A stretch of 12,558 nt of DNA from JBCCFX01 sp039029515 (GTDB lineage Bacteria; Planctomycetota; Phycisphaerae; Phycisphaerales; SM1A02): contig JBCCFX010000122.1 in NCBI GenBank assembly GCA_039029515.1, forward strand, positions 1-12,558, written 5' to 3'. The position numbers and the translations under genes were made by a program. The notes under the pieces were generated by a model that was given only the letters and a program-made list of their open reading frames with translations, ran no database searches and was not told the origin of the DNA. This document shows positions 6,081 to 12,558 of this stretch, piece after piece (the stretch's first letter is position 1; each line of letters starts with the position of its first letter).

Positions 6081-8267
6081 TCAGTTGGCGAGCGACCCAA
6101 AATGCGAGGCCAATTCGTCGTTCACGGTGGTGAACCAATCTGAGCGATCGAGATGCTCGGGTCCGAGCAGCGTCTGCAATCGCGTTAGCACAAGGGCATG
6201 GACCGGTGAACCGGGATGATGGTCCCCGAGCCAGGCACGATCCGCGTCGAGCTGCTCTGCCGTGCCCAGGGCTGAGACCTCATCAGTCCCGGCGATCACT
6301 CGATTCGCATCGACCGCATGATCAACACACTCCAGAACGCGCAACCACGGATCATCCGCGTCGAGCCGCTCGGCCCATCGTGCCCGATTCTCAGTGATCA
6401 GTGTGGTCGCACGATCCGTATCGTTTTCGAACGCATACCAGAGCGCCAGCTGTGACTCACGAATCAACGTGAAGAGCGCATCGCCATCGCCGTTCTCACG
6501 GGCTTCGGCGATGCCCTGCTCGAACATCTCGAGGCGCTGCGTTCGCAGTTCCTTGTAGGCCGGCACCGATTCGAGCAGGTCCACACCGATGGACTCCTCG
6601 AGCAGCCACACGCCCGACATGATTTCCGTATCGACACGCTGTCCTTCGCGGATATTTGCCACGATGACACCAAGCGTCTGCGACAATCGCTGCTTAACTG
6701 CAGCCTGAATCGCTTCGTTCTTCTCGAGTTCCATCTGCGCCAGCTTGCGCTGTTGCTCTTCCGCATCGCGTTCCTGTTGCGCGATACGCTCCTTCTGTTC
6801 CGCCACAGTGCGCCGGTTCTCTTCTCGCTGGGCCTCTCGGAACGTGACCTCGAGGGCGACGAGCGCGACACCAAGCAGAATGCCGAGTGCAGCCAGCGCC
6901 GGCTTGCGCCGGACCCAGAGCGATACCACACGCGGGAGCGACGGTCGCATCCAGGCGATCGGTTCGTGACGAATCCACGCTTCGAGATCGTCGGCCAGTG
7001 CGCCGGCCGATGCATGTCGATCTTCCGGACGCGACGACATCGCGCGCTGGAGGATCGCATCAAGATCCTGATCGACGCCGTCCACGCCGGCCATCGATGG
7101 CGGCGTCGTGCGACCGGTCTCCGGATCGTGCGTGCGGGTAATCTCCTTGATACTCGCACCGTTCGGCAGCTTCCGCGTCACGAGCAGATACAGCAGCCCG
7201 CCCAGGGCGTAGATGTCCGCCGCCACACTCAGCGCACCGGGTTCTTTGCGGAACTGTTCTGGCGCGATGAACGCCAGATTGCCGAGCGGTCGAGAATCAT
7301 CAATGAGATCCGAATACAGCGCGTGATCGATGCCTTCACCCAGTCGCGCGGCAATCCCGAAATCGGCGATCTTAGGTTCGCCATCGCCTGTGAGCATGAT
7401 GTTGCCGGGCTTCAGATCGCAATGAACGACGCCAGCGTAGTGCGCTGCCTGCGCCCCGCGCGCAATCTTGGCGACCAGCGCCGCGGCTTCCGCTGGCGCG
7501 ATGACACTTGTGTGGTCATCGAGCCACTGCGCCAGGTCACCGCCATCAACGTATTCGTAGACGATGTAGTCTTCATCGTCCCGGCTTACACCTCGGTCGA
7601 CCACACGAACGACGTTCGTGTGGTCAATGCGCCGCGCTTTCGTCGCTTCCTCGATCATGCGCTGGCGCGCCCAAGGTTCGCGAATGCGCGTCGACAGAAT
7701 CTTGATCGCAACCAGCGCCTGATGATCATCATCCGACAAGTGTCGATCGACCGCGAGATAGACCTGCCCGAACGCACCGACGCCGAGCAGCGACTCCATC
7801 TCGTAGCGCGGGCGACCGTCAACAAGTTCCGGTCCGAACGCACACGGGAGATCGCGCGGATCGTGGTGTAATTGCTGCTGGAGACCCGCCGTCGAGACCA
7901 ATGCCTGACCGAGCACGGCTGCTTCCCGGATCGGACCTTCGAGGTGTGGATAGGCTCGGAGAAGCGTGTCTAATGCGGCAGGGTCCGGACGACTCCCGCC
8001 GGACATGGCGCGCAACGTCACGCTGATCGCCGTATCGAGCGGGTCGGGTCGTCGTTCGAGGTTGGCGATGGCCTCGGTGTATCGGTCGAGGGAGACGGAT
8101 TTCCGCATCGCGATGCGAGCGCGCCCATCGACTTCGATGAGTTCGCACAGCAGGCCATCATCATCGACGTCATGCACGGTCACAAAATGACTGAGATCGA
8201 CTTCATCGTGTGGACGCTCGTACAGCGCTTCAAGTTCTGCCCGGAGAGTACCCGCGTCCATGGTCAT
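6081..8267 (-). CDS. Membrane-anchored Ser/Thr protein kinase (PknB-like), paired with sigma factor
   Basis: The 728 residues fall into four parts: an N-terminal region of unknown fold (1-150), a Hanks-type kinase domain (about 155-432), one membrane helix (about 455-475), and a C-terminal part with a Glu/Arg/Gln-rich coiled coil (476-525) and a helical domain that would lie outside the cytoplasm. Kinase motifs are the glycine loop GVGAFGQVY (162-170), VAIK with K189, a candidate partner glutamate at E206 or E207, VHCDLKPGN with D284 and N289, DFG (302-304) and APE (335-337). The residue before the catalytic Asp is Cys, so this is a non-RD kinase although it keeps the catalytic residues. The ATG at 8267 overlaps the sigma factor stop as ATGA, giving translational coupling. 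Planctomycete ECF sigma factors next to such kinases are a known arrangement. The trigger and targets are unknown. Confidence 0.93.
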   Translation of the reverse strand: MTMDAGTLRAELEALYERPHDEVDLSHFVTVHDVDDDGLLCELIEVDGRARIAMRKSVSLDRYTEAIANLERRPDPLDTAISVTLRAMSGGSRPDPAALDTLLRAYPHLEGPIREAAVLGQALVSTAGLQQQLHHDPRDLPCAFGPELVDGRPRYEMESLLGVGAFGQVYLAVDRHLSDDDHQALVAIKILSTRIREPWARQRMIEEATKARRIDHTNVVRVVDRGVSRDDEDYIVYEYVDGGDLAQWLDDHTSVIAPAEAAALVAKIARGAQAAHYAGVVHCDLKPGNIMLTGDGEPKIADFGIAARLGEGIDHALYSDLIDDSRPLGNLAFIAPEQFRKEPGALSVAADIYALGGLLYLLVTRKLPNGASIKEITRTHDPETGRTTPPSMAGVDGVDQDLDAILQRAMSSRPEDRHASAGALADDLEAWIRHEPIAWMRPSLPRVVSLWVRRKPALAALGILLGVALVALEVTFREAQREENRRTVAEQKERIAQQERDAEEQQRKLAQMELEKNEAIQAAVKQRLSQTLGVIVANIREGQRVDTEIMSGVWLLEESIGVDLLESVPAYKELRTQRLEMFEQGIAEARENGDGDALFTLIRESQLALWYAFENDTDRATTLITENRARWAERLDADDPWLRVLECVDHAVDANRVIAGTDEVSALGTAEQLDADRAWLGDHHPGSPVHALVLTRLQTLLGPEHLDRSDWFTTVNDELASHFGSLAN

Positions 8268-8920
8268 GCGCTGCGGCTTGCCCCAAAGCGTTCGGACAGT
8301 CGCTTCTTGAGTTTCGACCAGCGCTGCCGCACATTGTCAGAACTCAGGCCGACGGTCTGCGCGATCTCATCGTGCGCCATCCCGCGCGAACGCATGCGGA
8401 AGATCGTGTGATCGATGCCATCATCGATTGCGTTGGCAATCAGGTCGACCTGTTCACGTGCATCGCGTGCGCGCTCGTCATCATCGCGACCTTCAAGCGG
8501 CTTTCGGATCTCGCCGGCAAACACGCCCTGCGTTTCCACCCGCTGGACGCGTCGGAACTGACGTGCTTTATCGAGCAGCGCGCTTTCGGCGATCGTGAAG
8601 ATGTAGTTGTGGAGTTCGCCGGCGTTGGTCGCGCGGAGCTTGCCTTCGCGAACGTACAGGTCGAGTCGACGCCCCACCGTGGACAGGATTTCCTGCGAAT
8701 CGAAGATTCGGCGCATATCCGGAGCGAGCTTCCAGCGGATGCGGTGCTCGATTCGGGAACGATAGCGATCGAGGAAATGGGCCGCGGCATCGCGGTCACC
8801 AGCACGCATGCGGGCGAGCAACTGTTCCGCATCGCACTCGTCCAGCGGACGGACGATCGGCGCGTCGTCAGCCGGCGTCCGATAACCGGGCGTTGACGCG
8901 GACTCAGGTGCAGAACCCAT
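8264..8920 (-). CDS. ECF-type RNA polymerase sigma factor, planctomycete kinase-linked type
   Basis: The product has 218 residues from the ATG at 8920. A TTG at 8932 in the same frame, with AAGG four bases before it, is an alternative start that adds four residues. Sigma region 2 covers about 32-120: LLARMRAGDRDAAAHFLDRYR, then RIFDSQEILSTVGRRLDLYV, then NYIFTIAESALLDKARQFRR. Region 4 is the helix-turn-helix near 172-207: IFRMRSRGMAHDEIAQTVGLSSDNVRQRWSKLKKRL. The match to classical ECF proteins is loose, as expected for the planctomycete groups that sit beside Ser/Thr kinases. There is no anti-sigma factor gene. The ATGA overlap with the kinase gene suggests the kinase controls sigma activity, possibly by phosphorylation; that is inference. 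The divergent secreted-protein gene at 9056 is a natural candidate target. Confidence 0.9.
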   Translation of the reverse strand: MGSAPESASTPGYRTPADDAPIVRPLDECDAEQLLARMRAGDRDAAAHFLDRYRSRIEHRIRWKLAPDMRRIFDSQEILSTVGRRLDLYVREGKLRATNAGELHNYIFTIAESALLDKARQFRRVQRVETQGVFAGEIRKPLEGRDDDERARDAREQVDLIANAIDDGIDHTIFRMRSRGMAHDEIAQTVGLSSDNVRQRWSKLKKRLSERFGASRSA

Positions 8921-8993
8921 ATAGCTCAACAACGTGCCTTACTTTTTGCCCGGAATTCCCTGATTTGCGTTCACACGCCCGCTCTGACGGTCG

Positions 8994-9022
8994 CCCTCTT
9001 GAGGGTTGGTGCTTTTCGCACC
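8994..9022 (+). other. Two small adjacent hairpins in the divergent intergenic region
   Basis: CCCTC (8994-8998) pairs with GAGGG (9001-9005), and GGTGC (9008-9012) pairs with GCACC (9018-9022). They lie between the sigma factor start and the ribosome site of the secreted-protein gene, so they could fall in its 5' leader. Both stems are only about 5 bp and may be chance in GC-rich DNA. Confidence 0.25.
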
Positions 9023-9043
9023 GTCCTATTCGAGGTCTGATCC

Positions 9044-9048
9044 AGGAG
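9044..9048 (+). promoter_or_regulatory. Shine-Dalgarno AGGAG deciding the GTG start at 9056
   Basis: AGGAG lies 7 bases before GTG 9056, an ideal distance. It is the main reason to accept this short gene and its non-ATG start. Confidence 0.65.
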
Positions 9049-9055
9049 CGTTCGG

Positions 9056-9337
9056 GTGAAGAACAACGACCATACTACCGCATCCAATCGTCGAAATCGA
9101 TGGAATCTCGCCGCCGGCGGACTCCTCTCTGTGCTGCTGCTGACGGGCATGGCCCGCCTTGGCGCGGCCGTAAACGGCGTTTCCGCCGTCGAGAACCCCG
9201 ACACCATTCAATCGGCGAACATCGTCGATGATATTGAGGACATGCTGGAAGACATCATCCGCATCCTCAATGGTGGCAGCGAGAAGCCCGGTTCCGGCGA
9301 CAACGACGGTGAAGACGAGCCTGCCGCAGGCTCCTGA
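9056..9337 (+). CDS. Small secreted or membrane-anchored protein of unknown function (93 aa)
   Basis: I do not recognise a family. The product starts with a polar basic stretch (KNNDHTTASNRRNRW), followed by a hydrophobic core (about 18-36, LAAGGLLSVLLLTGMARLGAA) typical of a signal peptide or an N-terminal anchor. Cleavage after an Ala near 37-38 is plausible. The mature part is about 55 residues: an acidic amphipathic helix (IVDDIEDMLEDIIRILNG, 56-73) and a disordered Gly/Glu/Asp-rich tail (GSEKPGSGDNDGEDEPAAGS). There are no cysteines. A good AGGAG precedes the GTG. The gene is divergent from the sigma factor, 135 bases apart, so shared regulation is possible. Its last codons lie inside a 7-bp hairpin that begins the structured region downstream. 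Confidence 0.7.
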   Translation: MKNNDHTTASNRRNRWNLAAGGLLSVLLLTGMARLGAAVNGVSAVENPDTIQSANIVDDIEDMLEDIIRILNGGSEKPGSGDNDGEDEPAAGS

Positions 9338-9560
9338 TACCGCATTCCTGACGTCATTGTTTGCCGTATCCATGCCCTTGTCGGACGGGACCTGCCATGC
9401 CCCGACATACGCGACGCCCCGACTGTCGTCCCAAATTGATACGACGCAAACCCAGCACCCTCGATGGTGCTTCGCCTGCCTTCAGGCGAACAATGTCACT
9501 GACGCTTGCCTGAGCGTTGGTGGCATGGTGTGGCACGTGCCTCGCACGTGACGCCCGACA
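9317..9560 (+). ncRNA. Hairpin-rich region after the small secreted gene; possible structured 3' UTR or small RNA
   Basis: No gene is evident between 9338 and 9741. The stretch holds a run of perfect or near-perfect hairpins: GAGCCTG/CAGGCTC (9317-9333, loop CCG), TGTCGG/CCGACA (9379-9407), AGCACC/GGTGCT (9454-9471), TTCGCCTG/CAGGCGAA (9471-9490, loop CCTT), ACGCT/AGCGT (9502-9517) and CACGTGC/GCACGTG (9534-9550, loop CTC). The third and fourth abut. The first and fourth share the core GCCTGCC..CAGGC. The run ends in a rightward terminator. I match it to no known RNA family. An alternative is a set of unrelated extragenic palindromes. The boundaries are approximate. Confidence 0.35.
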
Positions 9561-9562
9561 AT

Positions 9563-9626
9563 CCCGCGCCAGCACTGGATCCCTGAGGCTGATCCGCCGA
9601 ACGCTCCGTGCTGGACGCGGGTTTTT
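9563..9626 (+). terminator. Rightward intrinsic terminator with long branched loop
   Basis: CCCGCG (9563-9568) pairs with CGCGGG (9616-9621), and CCAGCAC (9569-9575) pairs with GTGCTGG (9608-9614). This gives a 13-bp stem with a single bulged A (9615), directly followed by TTTTT (9622-9626). The 32-base loop contains its own GGATC/GATCC stem (9577-9581 with 9591-9595). It would end transcripts that include the small secreted gene and the hairpin region. Confidence 0.7.
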
Positions 9627-9677
9627 CGTGGCCATGCCGACTCGAATGACCCGCATGTCCAGCATTCGGCGCGCACG

Positions 9678-9713
9678 AAAAAGCCCGGTGCCATCATGAT
9701 GACGACACCGGGC
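9678..9713 (-). terminator. Leftward intrinsic terminator of the repeat-rich secreted protein gene
   Basis: Reading leftward, GCCCGGTG (9706-9713) and CACCGGGC (9683-9690) form an 8-bp GC-rich stem followed by TTTTT (9678-9682). It lies 28 bases after the stop codon at 9742. A near-identical copy, differing at two loop bases, ends the next gene upstream (12344-12379). Confidence 0.85.
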
Positions 9714-9741
9714 CCTTCTCCATGCACAATTCAGTGCGGTG

Positions 9742-12207
9742 TTACTTGAGCGTCACACCGCTGTTGTTTCCGCCCTTGCCCGTCGCCGGCGGCGCCATTC
9801 GGCCATCGATGTAATCCGACAGGCTGAACGGATCAGCCGGGCACACGCGACCGATCGCTTCGAAGACGATCATCGCATCGGCCGGATCAACATCGCCGTT
9901 CCCATCGACGTCTGCATCGAAGTCGCAGCCGTTCGGATCTAGGCATTCTTCGAACGCCAGAATCACGTCGATGAAGTCTGCGTATTCGACCACGCCGTTG
10001 CCATCGACATCTTCGATGCATTCCTGCATGTCAGGCGTCCCGTTGTTGTTCAGGTCGCCGGCGTCCGGCGCACAGTCCGGACCCAGGAAGCTCAAGCGAT
10101 AGTTGCCGCGTTCGAAGTTGTTGCGCGCCACGCGGAAGTAGTACACCTCGCCACGCTCTGCTTCGAAGAACGCAGCCGTGTGCACCAGTTCGTTGCACGC
10201 GATCTGTTCGGTCTCATCCGTCTTGCAGTCCGGATACACGCCGAACGTCCACTTGAACGTCGGGTTATCAACGCCTTCGACGATGAGCGTGACCATGCCA
10301 TCCCATGCCGCACGGTACGCGTACCACTCGTCATAGATGCCGAAGTACAGGCCGCAGTGGATGACGTCGAGCTGGAAGTCGCCACCGTTCTCGAGGAAGT
10401 CGCTGGTCGCATCGAACGTGTCATCTTCGTACACAATCTCAGGGCAGATGAACTCCGCATCTTCACAGAAGTCCGCGCCCGGACCGCTGCAATCGACAGC
10501 GGACTCGCACGGATTGCCCGTATCGAATGCGACGAGTCGGAATTGACTCGGGCCGCCGAGTTGTGAAATTCCGTCGAGGCACTTCTCATCGACCTCAACT
10601 GGTGTTGCGGTCAGCAGGATGTAATACGTCACGCCTTCTGCTGCGCACCACGCAACAGATGTCGGGCCATATTCGCTGCCATTCAACGTCAGGCAACCGG
10701 CTTGAATTTCGTTGAATTCGTCATCGCAGACATCGTCGCCGAAGGCGACGCAACGCAAATTCGTACAGGTGCCACAGAAGACCGTCAGGCGATAGTCGGT
10801 CGATTCGCCTCCGAGCTCGCCGGCAGCGACGGAATCCGCATCGGTGTCGCACATTGTGACTTCGAGCACGTTGCCCGTGCCTTCCACCGTGAACCAGACG
10901 CCGACGGACTCTTCATTCGGAGTTTCACCAATCGCCGTCGCGGTCGCTTCCGGCTCGATGGTGTCCAGACAAAGCCAGAGCTCGTCATCGGGCGTGGCGT
11001 TGTTCAGGGTTCCGAACCGCGGAACGTTGAATTCCAACGGCAGCGCGCCTTCACAATCATCATTGACAACCGGGCACATCGCCTCATCGCAGAATGCATC
11101 GAGGACAAACTCGCCGCCCTCTTCATTGCAGTCCTGCACACTCGGGGCTGTCACGCAGAGGCCATTTTCAAGACAGCAGGCGCCACCGATACCCGGACAG
11201 AAGAACACCGGCGTCTGTCCGTCAGCGTCGCCGAGTGCGGATGCGGTTGTCGCATCGCCTGTCAGCGACGATGCACAGAATGTGCCAACGCCTTGCGACT
11301 CGCCGCCGGCAGCCTGGCACGAATCGACATCAGCTTCGATGCAGTCGCCGGTCACCGGGAGGCAACAGGCAACGAGTGGAAGCGGGCATACGACCTCAAA
11401 ATCGCCGAGCAGACCGGCGACCGGCGCGCAGTATGATCCCGCGCCCTGCGACGTGCCGCCCATGGCGACGCAATCAAACGTGATGATGTCGAGACACGTC
11501 CCATCCTCAAGGCAGCACGCGTTTGCAGTGCATTCGCTTGTTGCGCATGCGGAACCAAAGCCCTGGAATGCGCCGCCAAGTCCTTCCTCACACGCATCCA
11601 ACGTGGATGCGAATAAGCCCACCCCGACGACATCAACGCAAGATCCGTCCGGGAGGCAGCATGCGCCCGGCGTATCATCACAACTCACAATCGCCTCGTC
11701 CGCGCAAATCTGATCCCATTCGACTTCGCAGCAGAAGGGATCGGCATTGCAGTTCAGCTCGCAGCACGCAGCAATATCGCAGCCGGGCGTCCCATTCGGC
11801 GCAAAGCAGTCACCTAAACCCGGGCACGGCGGTTGCGGACACATGATGCCGGCATTGGCCGGCGTACCACAGACCGTGCCGTTGCCCTGTGGCGTACCGC
11901 CATCGTCCATGCATTCCATGGGTGAGAGTTGCATACACATGCCATCCGTGAAGCAACACGCCTCCGTCATGCAGATGCCCGGACCACAATTCGTCCCGTC
12001 GCCAAGGTAGACGCCGCCAAACTCGCTTTCGCAGTACTCAGCGTTCGGATTCCCGAAGCTCGGAATCTGGTCATCAATGAACTCGCATGTCCCGTCAGGC
12101 AGACAGCACGCGCCGCCAATGCCCGGCGTCATCGCAGACGCGGCGTAAGACAACAGACAGATCAAGCCGGCAACAATGCCGATGGTCGATGTTCGCGATT
12201 GCATCAT
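9742..12207 (-). CDS. Large secreted cysteine-rich protein with ACCLxDGxC repeats and C-terminal dockerin-like EF-hands
   Basis: The product has 821 residues. A signal peptide (hydrophobic IGIVAGLICLLSYAASA, cleaved near 25) is followed by a cysteine-rich repeat region (about 30-380). It has six ACC-L/F-x-D/N-G-x-C-type copies near 32, 82, 181, 230, 280 and 342. A different block near 147-176 has CC-x3-WDQIC, a motif I associate with secreted planctomycete proteins. Residues about 381-565 and 575-712 look like beta-sandwich (pre-peptidase C-terminal type) domains. The end (718-790) has two calcium-loop motifs, DVDGNGVVEYAD and DVDGNGDVDPAD, as in type I dockerins, and then a basic Gly/Ser tail. 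No catalytic motif is seen. GGAG precedes the start; the ATG at 12204 is an alternative with better spacing. A role on the cell surface or in adhesion is a guess. Confidence 0.9.
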   Translation of the reverse strand: MMQSRTSTIGIVAGLICLLSYAASAMTPGIGGACCLPDGTCEFIDDQIPSFGNPNAEYCESEFGGVYLGDGTNCGPGICMTEACCFTDGMCMQLSPMECMDDGGTPQGNGTVCGTPANAGIMCPQPPCPGLGDCFAPNGTPGCDIAACCELNCNADPFCCEVEWDQICADEAIVSCDDTPGACCLPDGSCVDVVGVGLFASTLDACEEGLGGAFQGFGSACATSECTANACCLEDGTCLDIITFDCVAMGGTSQGAGSYCAPVAGLLGDFEVVCPLPLVACCLPVTGDCIEADVDSCQAAGGESQGVGTFCASSLTGDATTASALGDADGQTPVFFCPGIGGACCLENGLCVTAPSVQDCNEEGGEFVLDAFCDEAMCPVVNDDCEGALPLEFNVPRFGTLNNATPDDELWLCLDTIEPEATATAIGETPNEESVGVWFTVEGTGNVLEVTMCDTDADSVAAGELGGESTDYRLTVFCGTCTNLRCVAFGDDVCDDEFNEIQAGCLTLNGSEYGPTSVAWCAAEGVTYYILLTATPVEVDEKCLDGISQLGGPSQFRLVAFDTGNPCESAVDCSGPGADFCEDAEFICPEIVYEDDTFDATSDFLENGGDFQLDVIHCGLYFGIYDEWYAYRAAWDGMVTLIVEGVDNPTFKWTFGVYPDCKTDETEQIACNELVHTAAFFEAERGEVYYFRVARNNFERGNYRLSFLGPDCAPDAGDLNNNGTPDMQECIEDVDGNGVVEYADFIDVILAFEECLDPNGCDFDADVDGNGDVDPADAMIVFEAIGRVCPADPFSLSDYIDGRMAPPATGKGGNNSGVTLK
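9788..9891. repeat. 104-bp perfect direct repeat, copy 1
   Basis: These 104 bases are identical to 12455-12558. They encode the second dockerin-like calcium loop and the following conserved segment ending YIDGRMAPP of the secreted protein. Copy 2 is cut by the window edge, so the repeat may be longer. Identity at silent positions implies a recent duplication or gene conversion. Confidence 0.95.
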
Positions 12208-12270
12208 GTTTCTCCACATTCCCCTGGGCGTTCGCGAGCCCTCACACACGAAGGGTCGAACGCACCTCTC

Positions 12271-12298
12271 ATGATCTCAAGCGAGACCCACGTGACAA
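12271..12298 (-). promoter_or_regulatory. Candidate promoter of the repeat-rich secreted protein gene
   Basis: Reading leftward, TTGTCA (12293-12298, 5 of 6 matches to TTGACA) and GATCAT (12271-12276, 4 of 6 matches) are 16 bases apart. Transcription would start near 12264, giving a leader of about 57 bases. That leader can fold into a nested stem (GCGTTCG/CGAACGC at 12228-12234 and 12257-12263, enclosing CCCT/AGGG) just before the GGAG ribosome site. Confidence 0.45.
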
Positions 12299-12343
12299 GC
12301 GATTTCCGGCGGATTCGGATCATCTCCGCCACCACTACCGACG

Positions 12344-12379
12344 AAAAAGCCCGGTGCCATCAAGTTGACGACACCGGGC
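12344..12379 (-). terminator. Leftward intrinsic terminator of the second dockerin-type gene
   Basis: Reading leftward, GCCCGGTG (12372-12379) and CACCGGGC (12349-12356) form an 8-bp stem followed by TTTTT (12344-12348). About 50 bases around it match 9675-9724 with two differences, both in the loop. It lies 32 bases after the stop at 12412. Confidence 0.85.
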
Positions 12380-12411
12380 CCTTCTCCATGCAATTCAATT
12401 CGCCGCGACCA

Positions 12412-12558
12412 TCACTTCAGTGATGCGGCGCTGCCACTGCCACCCTTTGGTGACGGCGGCGCCATTCGGCCATCGATGTAATCCGACAGGCTGAACGGAT
12501 CAGCCGGGCACACGCGACCGATCGCTTCGAAGACGATCATCGCATCGGCCGGATCAAC
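12412..12558 (-). CDS. Second secreted dockerin-type protein, C-terminal 48 residues (5' partial)
   Basis: This is the end of a gene that enters from the right edge. Its visible 48 residues begin VDPADAMIVFEAIG and continue through the conserved CPADPFSLSDYIDGRMAPP. Over the first 34 codons the DNA is identical to the end of the neighbouring secreted protein gene. The final 13 residues then diverge (SPKGGSGSAASLK here, against ATGKGGNNSGVTLK), although both keep KGG and a terminal LK. It carries the second half of a dockerin-like calcium-binding pair. Its N-terminal domains are out of view, so overall function cannot be judged. With its own terminator it is a separate transcript from the gene to its left. 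Confidence 0.88.
   Translation of the reverse strand, partial: VDPADAMIVFEAIGRVCPADPFSLSDYIDGRMAPPSPKGGSGSAASLK
12455..12558. repeat. 104-bp perfect direct repeat, copy 2
   Basis: Identical to 9788-9891 and running to the window edge. See copy 1 for what it encodes. Confidence 0.95.

Noticed and set aside
6753..7871. Rightward open frame of 372 codons opposite the kinase
   Set aside because: No recognisable domain or ribosome site, Arg-rich composition, and the opposite strand encodes an unbroken kinase domain.
8945..8970. GGAATTCC upstream of the sigma gene as an autoregulated ECF promoter (GGAAC-like -35)
   Set aside because: The only CGTT that could serve as a -10 lies about 20 bases away, longer than the 16-17 usual for ECF promoters; the match may be chance.
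9454..9550. Hairpin series considered as a CRISPR array
   Set aside because: The stems are inverted repeats of different sequence and size, with no regular direct repeat and spacer units.
9228..9551. Rightward open frame of 107 codons through the hairpin region
   Set aside because: Overlaps the better supported small secreted gene, has no ribosome site, and its residues look like random translation of palindromes.
9950..10080. Dockerin-like motifs taken as evidence of a cellulosome
   Set aside because: No cohesin, glycoside hydrolase or carbohydrate-binding domain is visible; such EF-hand pairs are common at the ends of secreted planctomycete proteins with other roles.

Overview
The window looks like chromosomal DNA from a planctomycete, most likely of the Phycisphaerae. 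This rests on family content, not on any database search. The pointers are an ECF-type sigma factor fused by a start/stop overlap to a large membrane Ser/Thr kinase, short membrane proteins with the C-x2-C-x-Y-x-L...C-P-E-C-G zinc ribbon, a secreted protein with ACCLxDGxC repeats and a C-terminal dockerin-like EF-hand pair, and a lipid A acyltransferase implying a Gram-negative envelope. I see no phage, transposon, CRISPR array, tRNA or rRNA.

Layout. Positions 1-4343 read rightward. They hold the 3' end of a gene with a possible BRCT-like C-terminus and its UUCG-capped terminator, an LpxL/HtrB-type acyltransferase, a stand-alone CheY-like receiver, two small cytoplasmic proteins of unknown function, and three consecutive small membrane proteins that share a zinc ribbon. 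Positions 4355-8920 read leftward. In transcription order they hold the sigma factor, the kinase (ATGA overlap), an OppD-type ABC ATPase and a Bcp-type peroxiredoxin. A short secreted protein (9056-9337, rightward) diverges from the sigma factor. It is followed by about 290 bases rich in perfect hairpins, ending in a rightward intrinsic terminator. From 9678 to the window end everything reads leftward: a large secreted cysteine-rich repeat protein with its terminator, and behind it the 3' end of a second protein whose terminator and dockerin-like end are near-identical copies.

How parts may work together. The sigma factor and kinase are almost certainly one signalling unit: the kinase has a cytoplasmic catalytic domain, one membrane span and a C-terminal domain on the far side. 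Whether the ABC ATPase and peroxiredoxin share that transcript is not clear, because a -10-like hexamer lies before the ATPase and a strong ribosome site before the peroxiredoxin. The left half looks like several short transcripts. At three of its genes a -10-like hexamer sits only 6-7 bases before the ATG and no Shine-Dalgarno fits between them, which suggests leaderless mRNAs.

No clear new defence or biosynthetic system is visible. The best leads are the leaderless-start pattern, the three-gene zinc-ribbon cluster, the structured region at 9317-9626, and the mosaic duplication joining the two right-hand secreted proteins (104 identical bases plus a near-identical terminator, separated by diverged tails).
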